Source of the DNA: Betaproteobacteria bacterium Ga0077526 | GTDB lineage: Bacteria > Pseudomonadota > Gammaproteobacteria > Burkholderiales > Ga0077523 | Direction of reading: 5' to 3' | Length of the DNA: 64,000 nucleotides | NCBI GenBank assembly: GCA_001464765.1 | Contig: LNDV01000035.1 | Span: 186,001 to 250,000 of the forward strand | Shown: positions 34,532 through 42,123 of the stretch, one piece after another | Numbering within the stretch: position 1 is the stretch's first letter | How the letters are laid out: each line of letters opens with the position of its first letter | The notes under the pieces: model-generated | The model's database searches: none | What the model saw: only the letters and a program-made list of their open reading frames with translations | What the model was told of the DNA's origin: nothing | Position numbers and translations under genes: made by a program

Positions 34532-35953
34532 ATGAACCACCTCCACACCGATGTGGCCGTGATGGGCGCCGGCACTGCCGGACTCGCGGCCTACCGCGCG
34601 GCCATCGCTGCGGGCAAGCGCGCCTTGCTCATCGAGTCGGGGCCCTATGGCACTACCTGCGCCCGCGTCGGCTGCATGCCGAGCAAGCTGCTGATCGCAG
34701 CCGCGGAGGCCGCGCATGCGCCTGCCCGCTGGAACGAGTTCGGACTCCGACTCGAAGGAAGCGTCCGCGTGGACGGCGAAGCCGTGATGGCGAGAGTGCG
34801 TCGCGAACGCGACCGCTTCGTCGGCTTCGTCGTCGAAGGCGTGGATCGCATCCCGGAATCGGACCGGATCCGTGGCTACGCTCGGTTCGTCGATGATCAC
34901 ACCCTCCAAGTCGGCGAGTCGGTGCGCATCGGGTTCCGTTCTGCCGTCATCGCGACCGGCTCCTCCCCCGCCATCCCCCCATTCCTGCGGGCCGCGGAAG
35001 ATCGCCTCGTCGTGAACGATGACATTTTCGACTGGCACGACCTCCCCCGGTCGGTCGCCGTGTTCGGGCCGGGCGTGATCGGCCTCGAACTGGGTCAGGC
35101 GCTCCATCGTCTGGGCGTCCGCGTCCACATGTTCGGCAAGGGCGGACTGGTCGGCCCCTTCGCCGATCCTGCCATCCGCCGGTATGCGCTCGATACCTTC
35201 AATGCCGAGTTCCCCCTCGATCCGGATGCCGACGTGCGCAGCATCCGCCGCACGGAAGACGGCGTTCGCGTCGAATACGTTTCGCCTTCGGGTGAACTCG
35301 CGACCCTCGACGTCGACTACGTGGTCGCCGCCACCGGGCGCACCCCGAACGTCTCGAGCCTGAGTCTCGAACTGACGTCCCTTCGACTGGATGCCCGTGG
35401 CGTCCCGCTGTTCGATCGGCACACGCTTCGCTGCGGCACGAGCCACGTGTTCATCGCGGGCGACGCGAACAACGACGCGCCACTGCTGCACGAGGCCGCG
35501 GACGAAGGGCGGATCGCCGGCGAGAACGCGGCCAGCCTTCCCGCGGTAACCCCCGGCCTGCGACGCGCTCCCATCGGCATCGTCTTCTCGGATCCGCAAC
35601 TCGCAACCGTGGGCGCCCGATTCGACACGCTCCGGCCGGACACCTTCGTGACCGGCGAGGTCTCCTTCGAAGACCAGGGCCGCTCGCGCGTCATGCTCCG
35701 CAACAAGGGGTTGCTGCACGTGTATGCGGACATCGAGACGGGCGCCTTTCTCGGTGCGGAGATGATCGGCCCTGACGCGGAACACATCGCGCACCTCCTT
35801 GCGTGGGCGCTCCAGTGCCGCCTCACGGTGGACCAGATGCTGGACCTGCCCTTCTACCACCCGGTGGTAGAGGAAGGCCTCAGGACGGCGCTGCGCGACG
35901 CGCGGGCCCGACGGATCGTCGCACTCGAGCGGCGCCACGCGCGCGCGGCCTGA
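34532..35953 (+). CDS. Dihydrolipoamide dehydrogenase-like flavin disulfide reductase
   Basis: A 473-residue class I pyridine nucleotide-disulfide oxidoreductase. The FAD motif VAVMGAGTAGLAAYRAAIAAG, the redox pair in TTCARVGCMPSK (Cys 43 and 48), the NAD(P) motif VAVFGPGVIGLELGQAL near 170, the FIAGDANNDAPLLHEAADEG flavin-contact motif near 307 and the C-terminal HPVVEEGLRTAL (active-site His-Glu) are all present. It differs from housekeeping Lpd and Gor in the redox motif spacing and lacks an E2/E3 context. Position beside a glutathione-dependent peroxiredoxin suggests it recycles glutathione or a similar low-molecular thiol; the substrate is inference. Confidence 0.88.
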   Translation: MNHLHTDVAVMGAGTAGLAAYRAAIAAGKRALLIESGPYGTTCARVGCMPSKLLIAAAEAAHAPARWNEFGLRLEGSVRVDGEAVMARVRRERDRFVGFVVEGVDRIPESDRIRGYARFVDDHTLQVGESVRIGFRSAVIATGSSPAIPPFLRAAEDRLVVNDDIFDWHDLPRSVAVFGPGVIGLELGQALHRLGVRVHMFGKGGLVGPFADPAIRRYALDTFNAEFPLDPDADVRSIRRTEDGVRVEYVSPSGELATLDVDYVVAATGRTPNVSSLSLELTSLRLDARGVPLFDRHTLRCGTSHVFIAGDANNDAPLLHEAADEGRIAGENAASLPAVTPGLRRAPIGIVFSDPQLATVGARFDTLRPDTFVTGEVSFEDQGRSRVMLRNKGLLHVYADIETGAFLGAEMIGPDAEHIAHLLAWALQCRLTVDQMLDLPFYHPVVEEGLRTALRDARARRIVALERRHARAA

Positions 35954-36029
35954 ATCGCGCCACCTGCCGCACCTCCCGGCATACGCCTGCATCCGCGACT
36001 GGAGGGCTTCGATCAAACCCCGCTTCCCG

Positions 36030-36071
36030 TTGACACAAGTCAAAGGGCAGCGGGGCGCGTCGTTGTCTACT
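36030..36071 (+). promoter_or_regulatory. CRP/FNR-family site with class II promoter geometry
   Basis: TTGAC-ACAA-GTCAA (36030-36043) is a perfect inverted repeat of the CRP/FNR superfamily type (FNR/Anr: TTGATnnnnATCAA; Dnr-like variants with GTCAA). A -10 candidate TCTACT (36066-36071, four of six) follows. If transcription starts at 36078, the site is centred at exactly -41.5, the classic activator position for this family. It would put cytochrome c4 under oxygen- or NO-responsive control. Confidence 0.6.
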
Positions 36072-36129
36072 CGGAACTGCGAAGAGATCGGAACTTCGCA
36101 CCTTCCAACCACCGATCGCAGGACGCATC

Positions 36130-36768
36130 ATGAACCTCGCATTCCAGTCGCTGAAGACAGTACTCGGCGCGCTGCTGCTGACCGCCGCCGTGCTGCCCCA
36201 GGCCGGTGCGCAGACCGCGCCGGACCAGAACAGCCGCGAAGCCGCCAGACGCCTCGCCAAGGGCATGTGCATGAGCTGCCACGGAGAAGATGGCGTGAGT
36301 TCCAAGCCGCTGGTGCCGCGCATCGCCGGCCAGCAGCGCGCCTACCTGGAAGCACAGTTGAAGGCCTTCCGCCGCCAGAACCGCGCAGACCCCGAAGCGC
36401 ACGACTACATGTGGGGTATCGCCGCGACGCTCGACGACAACGTGGTCGCGAGCTTGGCCGACTATTACTCCAAGCTGCCACCCGCCAAGGGGGAGCCCGG
36501 CGACGCCGCGCTCATCGCCGAGGGCAAGACACTGTTCGAGCGCGGGCACGACGACCGCGGTGTTCCGGCCTGTACGGTGTGCCACGGCGACAACGCGGAA
36601 GGCCACTCCGTATTCCCGCGACTCGCCGGTCAGCACGGTCAGTACCTCGCGCGGCAGATGCAGTTGCTGCGCAGCCGCCTGAGGGATTCTCCGGTGATGC
36701 ACGGTGTCACGAAGGACCTCGCCGACGAGGAGATCCGTGCCCTCGCGATGTATCTGCAAGCCAGGTAG
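36130..36768 (+). CDS. Di-heme cytochrome c4-type protein
   Basis: A 212-residue periplasmic protein with signal peptide (ending AGAQ, about residue 28) and two class I c-type domains, each with one heme site: CMSCH (Cys 47, 50, His 51) and CTVCH (Cys 148, 151, His 152). Methionine axial ligands are available after each (HDYMWGIA; RDSPVMHGV). The size and tandem layout are those of cytochrome c4, an electron carrier to terminal oxidases or denitrification enzymes. The upstream CRP/FNR-type site suggests induction at low oxygen. Terminator at 36786 makes it monocistronic. Confidence 0.92.
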   Translation: MNLAFQSLKTVLGALLLTAAVLPQAGAQTAPDQNSREAARRLAKGMCMSCHGEDGVSSKPLVPRIAGQQRAYLEAQLKAFRRQNRADPEAHDYMWGIAATLDDNVVASLADYYSKLPPAKGEPGDAALIAEGKTLFERGHDDRGVPACTVCHGDNAEGHSVFPRLAGQHGQYLARQMQLLRSRLRDSPVMHGVTKDLADEEIRALAMYLQAR

Positions 36769-36785
36769 ACAGGGCAGAAAGCGAA

Positions 36786-36813
36786 CGACCCCGGCACAGG
36801 CGTGTCGGGGTCG
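36786..36813 (+). terminator. Terminator after cytochrome c4
   Basis: A 12-bp stem CGACCCCGGCAC/GTGTCGGGGTCG (one G-U pair), loop AGGC, followed by CGGTTTCGTTCC. It is placed 18 bases after the stop codon. Confidence 0.75.
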
Positions 36814-36900
36814 CGGTTTCGTTCCTTGAATCGCGGCATCGGGGAGATCGGCGCCGCCATCGGGAGGCCGGGTGCGAACCCCGGCCCCGGTTTCCGGCAA

Positions 36901-38196
36901 TCAGCGGTGACCTTCCTTCTTGAGGTGGCCGTACCGCGCCACGCGGATATCAGCCTGGGCCTTGTGGCCTGCGAAGCCTTCGATCGCGCACAGCCGCGAA
37001 CAGTACTCGCCGATCATGGCGGAAGCTTCGGGCTTCACCTTCTGGTAGGTGCAGGTCTTGATGAACTTGCCGACCCACAAACCGCCCGTGTAGCGCGCCG
37101 CCTTGCGCGTGGGCAGTGTGTGGTTCGTGCCGATGACCTTGTCGCCGAAGCTCACGTTGGTCTCGGGCCCGAGGAACAGCGCGCCGTAGTTGGTCATGCG
37201 ATTCAGGAAGTAGTCGGGGTCCTTCGTCATGACCTGCACGTGCTCCGACGCGATGCGGTCGGCCTCGGCCACCATCTCGTCGTACGTGTCGCACACGATC
37301 ACCTGCCCATAGTCCTTCCAGGCCTGCCCCGCGATCGCCGCCGTGGGCAGCACTTTCAGCTGCTCCTCGATCGCCTTCATGGTGTCGAGCGCAAGCTTCT
37401 CGGAATTGGTGAGCAGGATGGCCGGGGAATTGGGGCCGTGCTCGGCCTGTCCCAGAAGGTCCGTCGCGCAGATTTCGCCGTCGACCGTGTCATCGGCAAT
37501 GACGAGGGTCTCGGTCGGACCGGCGAACAGATCGATACCGACGCGCCCCGCGAGCTGGCGCTTGGCTTCGGCCACGTAGGCGTTGCCGGGGCCGGCCACC
37601 ATGTCCGTCGCCCGGATGGTCTCCGTGCCGACGGCCATCGCCGCAATGGCCTGCACACCGCCCAGCACGTAGATCTCGTCGGCGCCAGCCAGGTGCATCG
37701 CCGTGACGATCGCCGGCGCCGGCTTGCCCTGGAATGGGGGCGCGCACGCGATCACGCGAGGCACGCCTGCGACCTTGGCGGTGAGGATGGTCATGTGCGC
37801 GGAGGCCACCAGCGGATACTTGCCGCCGGGCACATAGCAGCCGACGCTGTTCACGGGCAGGTTCTTGTGACCGAGGATGATGCCGGGGAGCGTCTCGACC
37901 TCCACATCCTTCATGGAGTCGCGCTGGATCTGCGCGAAGTTGCGGATCTGGGTCTGCGCGAACTTGATGTCCTCCACGTCGCGGGGCGACATGGCGGCGA
38001 TGTTCGCCTGGATCTCCGCCTCGGTGAGGCGGAAGCTCGGGGGCGACCACTTGTCGAACTTCTCGGACATCTCACGCACCGCGGCGTCGCCACGCTTCTC
38101 GATGTCGGCGATGATGCCTTCCACGGTGGAACGCACCTTGGTCTGCTCTGCCGCATCGTCTGCGGCGCTGATGCCCTGCTTCAAGAACCTCACCAT
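36901..38196 (-). CDS. HisD-family dehydrogenase, sulfopropanediol dehydrogenase (HpsN)-like
   Basis: A 431-residue NAD-dependent zinc dehydrogenase related to histidinol dehydrogenase. The metal and catalytic residues of HisD are kept: Gln and His in LLGQAEHGPNS (about 250 and 253), Glu-His in IASEHVQVM (about 318-319), Asp in VSFGDKVIGTNHTLPT (about 352) and His in GFAGHKAQAD (about 411). The stretches VGCYVPGGKYPLVASAHM, RYTGGLWVGKFIKTCTYQ and the stand-alone position point to a paralog such as HpsN, which oxidises 2,3-dihydroxypropane-1-sulfonate to sulfolactate, or another alcohol-to-acid enzyme, rather than histidine biosynthesis. No other his gene is nearby. Confidence 0.82.
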   Translation of the reverse strand: MVRFLKQGISAADDAAEQTKVRSTVEGIIADIEKRGDAAVREMSEKFDKWSPPSFRLTEAEIQANIAAMSPRDVEDIKFAQTQIRNFAQIQRDSMKDVEVETLPGIILGHKNLPVNSVGCYVPGGKYPLVASAHMTILTAKVAGVPRVIACAPPFQGKPAPAIVTAMHLAGADEIYVLGGVQAIAAMAVGTETIRATDMVAGPGNAYVAEAKRQLAGRVGIDLFAGPTETLVIADDTVDGEICATDLLGQAEHGPNSPAILLTNSEKLALDTMKAIEEQLKVLPTAAIAGQAWKDYGQVIVCDTYDEMVAEADRIASEHVQVMTKDPDYFLNRMTNYGALFLGPETNVSFGDKVIGTNHTLPTRKAARYTGGLWVGKFIKTCTYQKVKPEASAMIGEYCSRLCAIEGFAGHKAQADIRVARYGHLKKEGHR

Positions 38197-38241
38197 CGAT
38201 CGAATCCTCGCTTTCGTTGCCTGGGTAAGTGCGCGCCCGGG

Positions 38242-38652
38242 CTACTGCCCGTGCTTCTTCATCGGTTGGAACGTCGCCTGGGCCGTCTCGGTGCCGTGCT
38301 TCACGGTGACGGTGACCTTCATCTTCGGGTCGAGAATGAACCCGCCGCGGCCCTTGAGCAGATTGTCGCCGGCAGGCTGGAGCTTGACCGTCACGCGGTC
38401 CTTCCCGGAGACGACCACGGCAGTGGCCGTGAGGCCCTTCGACTCGATGGGCTGGTCGCCGTGGTCGGTGACGTAGACGAGCAGCGCGTTGTCGTTCACC
38501 ACGAGTTCGAGATGATACGCTCCGGCCATCCGCAGCTGCCCCTGGTGCGGGGTCTTGATCGTGTCCAGGTGCTCGTCGGTATGAGCACTGGCCAGGGGCG
38601 GCAAGCCGCCCAGGCAAAGGGCCAGCAGCAGGGTTGAAACGGTCTTGATCAT
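38242..38652 (-). CDS. Exported beta-rich protein of unknown function
   Basis: A 136-residue protein with signal peptide MIKTVSTLLLALCLGGLPPLASA and a mature domain of about 113 residues (MAGAYHLELVVNDNALLVYVTDHGDQPIESKGLTATAVVVSGKDRVTVKLQPAGDNLL... in parts), predicted as an immunoglobulin-like beta sandwich. His-rich ends (AHTDEHLDTIKTPH and KHGQ) recall proteins found in metal-resistance loci, but I cannot assign a family. It is 46 bases upstream of the HisD-like gene on the same strand, so the two may be co-transcribed. Confidence 0.7.
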   Translation of the reverse strand: MIKTVSTLLLALCLGGLPPLASAHTDEHLDTIKTPHQGQLRMAGAYHLELVVNDNALLVYVTDHGDQPIESKGLTATAVVVSGKDRVTVKLQPAGDNLLKGRGGFILDPKMKVTVTVKHGTETAQATFQPMKKHGQ

Positions 38653-38817
38653 GGTCCTGGTCTTACTCCGGCAACGCGAGCCGGCTTATTACACGTTTTC
38701 CCGGGAGGAAGCCAGCCGGCCCCTTTGGCGGTCCCGGTGAATCCGCCGCGACAGCCACCCCGTACAACCGGCGTCCGGCGCGCACGCAGCGCCCGCTCCC
38801 ACTTCGAGGAATCCTCC

Positions 38818-39198
38818 ATGAATCGACGTCAGGCCCTGCTCACCCTTTCCGGCCTCCTGCTGTCGCCGCTCGCCTTCGCCGCCGGCACCCCGTTCGAGAC
38901 CGCCGCCTTCGACACCGCCCGCCGCAGCGGCAAGCCCGTGCTGGTGATGGTCTATGCCGAGTGGTGTCCGACCTGCCGCAAGCAGGACCCGGCCGTGCAG
39001 CAGGTTCTCAAGCAGCCCGAGTTTGCCGACGTGCAGCTGCTCACCGTCGACTTCGACATGCAGGACGACGTGCTGGAGAAGCTCAAGGTTAGCAAGCAGA
39101 GCACCCTGCTGCTGTTCCGCGGGGACAAGGAAATCGCCCGCTCCACCGGCGAGACGCGCCCCGAGGCCATCGCCCAGCTGCTGCGCAAGGCACGCTGA
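38818..39198 (+). CDS. Exported thioredoxin-fold protein
   Basis: A 126-residue protein with signal peptide (MNRRQALLTLSGLLLSPLAFA) and a thioredoxin fold with active site AEWCPTCRKQ (WCPTC, Cys about 50 and 53) and a variant cis-Pro region (SKQSTLLLF, with Thr where Pro is usual). It acts in the periplasm as a thiol reductase. Starting only five bases after its stop is a CcdA-like membrane protein, which moves electrons from cytoplasmic thioredoxin across the membrane; together they form a small DsbD-like relay, perhaps for cytochrome c maturation or peroxide reduction. Confidence 0.9.
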   Translation: MNRRQALLTLSGLLLSPLAFAAGTPFETAAFDTARRSGKPVLVMVYAEWCPTCRKQDPAVQQVLKQPEFADVQLLTVDFDMQDDVLEKLKVSKQSTLLLFRGDKEIARSTGETRPEAIAQLLRKAR

Positions 39199-39202
39199 CA
39201 CC

Positions 39203-39931
39203 ATGGCGGTTGGCCTCGCCGGCTATGGCCTCGCGGCCGTGGCCGGCACCTTGTCGACGCTGTCGCCGTGCGTGCTGCCGCTCGTGCCGATCCTCGTCGG
39301 GACGGCAGCGTCCGTGCATCGCCTGGGACCGTACGCGCTTGCGCTGGGCCTCGCGCTGTCGTTCACGGTGGTGGGCGTGTCGATCGCGTCCGCAGGCAGC
39401 CTGTTCGGACTGAGCGAAGGCGCCATCCGCCTGGCGGGCGCTGTCCTGCTCATCGCCTTCGGCCTGCTCCTGCTCTCCTCCCGGCTGCAGGAACGGTTCG
39501 CCGTTCTGGCCTCCGGTGTCTCGAACCGCGGCCAGAACGCGCTCGCGACCGTCTCCCTCGACGGACTCCCCGGCCAGCTTCTCCTCGGCCTGCTGCTGGG
39601 GCTAGTGTGGAGCCCGTGCGTCGGCCCGACGCTCGGCGCCACCATCACGCTCGCGAGCCAGGGCGAGAATCTCGCGCAGTCGACCCTGGTGATGGCCTTC
39701 TTCGGCATCGGCGCTGGCGTTCCGCTCGTCCTCCTCGGACTGGCGTCCCGACAGTTCATGACGCGTCTTCGCGGCCGGCTCCTTGCCGGCGGCAAGCTGG
39801 GCAAGCGGATTCTCGGCGGTGCGCTGCTGCTGATCGGCGTCGCCGTGGCCACGGGGGCCGACAAGAAGGTCGAGGCTGCGCTGCTCGACCTGGCGCCGGG
39901 GTGGCTGGTGGATCTGACGACGGCGATCTAA
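39203..39931 (+). CDS. CcdA/DsbD-type transmembrane electron transporter
   Basis: A 242-residue inner-membrane protein with about six transmembrane helices. The paired cysteines of the family are visible in GTLSTLSPCVLPLVPIL (helix 1) and GLVWSPCVGPTLGATITLAS (helix 4), each in the characteristic (S)PCV.P context. It passes electrons from cytoplasmic thioredoxin to periplasmic thioredoxin-like partners. It starts five bases after the exported thioredoxin gene, which is its likely partner. A diverged copy of the 25-bp dispersed repeat touches its stop codon. Confidence 0.92.
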   Translation: MAVGLAGYGLAAVAGTLSTLSPCVLPLVPILVGTAASVHRLGPYALALGLALSFTVVGVSIASAGSLFGLSEGAIRLAGAVLLIAFGLLLLSSRLQERFAVLASGVSNRGQNALATVSLDGLPGQLLLGLLLGLVWSPCVGPTLGATITLASQGENLAQSTLVMAFFGIGAGVPLVLLGLASRQFMTRLRGRLLAGGKLGKRILGGALLLIGVAVATGADKKVEAALLDLAPGWLVDLTTAI

Positions 39932-39955
39932 GGAAAGTCGGCACACCCTGCGCTG
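39931..39955 (+). repeat. 25-bp dyad-containing dispersed repeat, diverged copy
   Basis: AGGAAAGTCGGCACACCCTGCGCTG matches copy 2 (11051-11075, minus strand) at 19 of 25 positions without gaps. It lies between the CcdA-like gene and the toxin-antitoxin pair; the first base is the last of the stop codon. Confidence 0.4.
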
Positions 39956-40030
39956 TCGCGTGCCGGATGCTCGGCGAATTGACCAGACACCGCTACGCAA
40001 CCATAATGCAACCGTTTTCGAGGTGCTGTG

Positions 40031-40276
40031 ATGCCGACAACCCTGACACTGAAGAACATTCCAGACGACGTGTATGAACGCCTGAAGGCCTCTGCCGAGG
40101 CCCACCGGCGCAGCCTGAACAGCGAAGCGATCGTTTGCCTGGAGGCGGTCCTGATTTCTGGACGCATCACCGTAGGCGAGCGGTTGGCCAGGGCCCGGGC
40201 GTTGCGCGCTGCGCTACCAAAGGGAAAGTTCCGCGCGAAGGACTTCGACGCACTCAAGCGCGAAGGGCGACCGTGA
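40031..40276 (+). CDS. FitA-like ribbon-helix-helix antitoxin
   Basis: An 81-residue DNA-binding antitoxin. The N-terminal PTTLTLKNIPDDVYERLKASAEAHRRSLNSEAIVCLEAVL is the FitA-type ribbon-helix-helix domain that represses its own promoter; the C-terminal tail (ERLARARALRAALPKGKFRAKDFDAL) would wrap the toxin. A GTG codon one triplet upstream is an alternative start. The stop overlaps the start of the PIN-domain gene (GTGA), the tight coupling usual for type II toxin-antitoxin pairs. Confidence 0.9.
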   Translation: MPTTLTLKNIPDDVYERLKASAEAHRRSLNSEAIVCLEAVLISGRITVGERLARARALRAALPKGKFRAKDFDALKREGRP

Positions 40277-40680
40277 TCGTCGTCGACACAAACGTCATTG
40301 CCTACTTGTACCTGCCGGGCGACCACACCGACAGCGCGGAAGCCTTGCTGAAACAAGACGACGACTGGTCAGCTCCGTTACTTTGGCGGAGCGAATTCCG
40401 CAACATTCTCGCAGGCTTCATCCGCCGCAAGACACTCACGTTCGAAGGTGCTCGCGACCTGCAACTGGAAGCCGAGAGCCTTCTGGCCGGCGCCGAGCAC
40501 GAAGTCGACTCGCGCCTAGTTCTGGAGCTTGTCCGAGACAGCGATTGCTCAGCCTATGACTGCGAGTTCGTTGCGCTGGCGATGACGCTCAGGGTGAAGC
40601 TTGTCACGATGGACACCAAGATTCTGAAGGCCTTCCCGAACCACGCGGTCTCACTTGCAGCCTGGGCGGGTTCGCGTTAG
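40273..40680 (+). CDS. PIN-domain toxin, VapC/FitB type
   Basis: A 135-residue PIN-domain ribonuclease starting at a GTG that overlaps the antitoxin stop. The four acidic residues of the family are present: IVVDTNVIAYLY (Asp 5), LLWRSEFRNIL (Glu about 43), SAYDCEFVALA (Asp about 97) and LVTMDTKILKAF (Asp about 116). VapC-type toxins cut tRNA or rRNA when the antitoxin is degraded. The pair is complete and apparently intact. Somewhat lower GC than neighbours suggests recent acquisition, which is common for such modules. Confidence 0.92.
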   Translation: MIVVDTNVIAYLYLPGDHTDSAEALLKQDDDWSAPLLWRSEFRNILAGFIRRKTLTFEGARDLQLEAESLLAGAEHEVDSRLVLELVRDSDCSAYDCEFVALAMTLRVKLVTMDTKILKAFPNHAVSLAAWAGSR

Positions 40681-40746
40681 TCGGCAGGCGGTTGTTGCAA
40701 TCGGCAATGCGGCACCGCCACTGGACCGCCTGACTCGACCCCCCCG

Positions 40747-42123
40747 TCAATGCCCGCTCCCATGCCCTCCCCGCCGCACTGACAGCGTCGCGGCGTCCGC
40801 CACGGCACCGTCGCGCCGTTCCTCCGCCACGGGTTCGCCGGTCCACTCGTAGGCCACGGTACCGGGCGGGTGCGTGTACCACTCCGGGACCTTGCGAACA
40901 TCACGAGCGAGTCCGTCGCGCACCTTCACGACGGTGAACATACCGCCCATCTCGATGCCGCCGAAGGGGCCTTCACCGGTCATCATCGGCAGCGTGTTCT
41001 CCGGCAGATCCATCTGCATCTCACCCATCTCCGCCATGCCGTTGTCACCCATCACCATGTAGTCCGGCACGAGCTTGCGGATGCGCTGCCACAACCCGCT
41101 CTGACTCACGCCGATCATCGTCGGCACCTGGTGCCCCATGGGGCCCATGGTGTGGTGGGACTTGTGGCAATGGAACGACCAGTCGCCGGGGTCGGTGAAC
41201 GTGCACTCCACCGAGCGCATGGCGCCGACGGGCACGTCGACCGTCACTTCCGGCCAGCGGGCAGACTCGCGCACCCAGCCGCCGTCGGTGCAGGTGACGA
41301 ACATCTCGGTGCCGTGGATGTGCATGGGGTGGTTGGTCATCGTGAGGTTGCCCATGCGGATTCGCACCTTCTCCCCGATGCCCGCCACCATGTGGTCGAT
41401 GCCGGGGAACGCTCGGCTGTTCCACGTCCACAGATTGAAGTCGAGCATGGTGTTCACCTTCGGCGTGTAGCTGCCGGGCTCGATGTCGTACGCGTTGACG
41501 AGAAAAATGTAGTCGCGATCCACCGGCATGAACGCGGGGTCCTTCGGATGCACGACGATCGCGCCCATCATTCCCATCGCCATCTGCACCATCTCGTCGG
41601 CGTGCGGGTGATACATGAACGTGCCGGACTTGCGCATCTCGAACTCGTAGACGACGGTCTTGCCGGGCTTGATGGATGGCTGGGTGAGGCCGCTGACACC
41701 GTCCATGCCGTTGGGCAGCAGGATGCCGTGCCAGTGGATCGAGGTGTGCTCGGGCAGTCGATTGGTGACGAACACGCGAATCCTGTCGCCTTCCACGCAT
41801 TCGATCGTCGGCCCCGGCGACTGGCCGTTGTAGCCCCACAGATTCGCGGTCATGCCCGGTGCGATCTCGCGCACAACCGGCTCCGCCACCAGGTGAAACT
41901 CCTTCCAGCCGTCCCGCGTGCGCCACGGCAGCGTCCAGCCGTTCAACGTCGTCACGGGGCGATAGGGGCGGCCGTCCTGCGGCACCAGCGGCGGCTGGGT
42001 ATCGGGCGACTTCTGCGTCGCGAGCTCGGGCAGTGCTGCGAGCGCTGCGGTCGACACCGCGGCCGACCCGAGGACGGCTGCGCCGGACGTGCGAATGAAT
42101 TGTCTGCGATCCATGGCGTTCAT
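40747..42123 (-). CDS. Multicopper oxidase, CopA/CueO-like, Tat-exported
   Basis: A 458-residue periplasmic oxidase. A twin-arginine signal (DRRQFIRTSGAAVLGSAAVS) exports it folded. All four copper motifs are visible: HWHG near 130, HPHADEM near 172 (trinuclear site), HPMHIHGTEMF near 265 and HCHKSHHTMGPMGH near 318 (type 1 and type 3 ligands, with a Met-rich run). The MGDNGMAEMGEMQMD region is Met-rich, as in copper-binding oxidases. It oxidises Cu(I), protecting the periplasm. Its start overlaps the stop of the TolC-type gene by four bases (ATGA), and a His-rich protein lies upstream. Confidence 0.93.
   Translation of the reverse strand: MNAMDRRQFIRTSGAAVLGSAAVSTAALAALPELATQKSPDTQPPLVPQDGRPYRPVTTLNGWTLPWRTRDGWKEFHLVAEPVVREIAPGMTANLWGYNGQSPGPTIECVEGDRIRVFVTNRLPEHTSIHWHGILLPNGMDGVSGLTQPSIKPGKTVVYEFEMRKSGTFMYHPHADEMVQMAMGMMGAIVVHPKDPAFMPVDRDYIFLVNAYDIEPGSYTPKVNTMLDFNLWTWNSRAFPGIDHMVAGIGEKVRIRMGNLTMTNHPMHIHGTEMFVTCTDGGWVRESARWPEVTVDVPVGAMRSVECTFTDPGDWSFHCHKSHHTMGPMGHQVPTMIGVSQSGLWQRIRKLVPDYMVMGDNGMAEMGEMQMDLPENTLPMMTGEGPFGGIEMGGMFTVVKVRDGLARDVRKVPEWYTHPPGTVAYEWTGEPVAEERRDGAVADAATLSVRRGGHGSGH

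Noticed and set aside
36901..38196. Annotation as histidinol dehydrogenase of histidine biosynthesis.
   Set aside because: The residues are conserved but the gene stands alone and its sequence pattern fits HisD paralogs such as HpsN better.
40031..40680. Defence island around the toxin-antitoxin pair.
   Set aside because: Neighbours are a thiol relay and a copper operon; no restriction, CRISPR, abortive-infection or similar genes are present.
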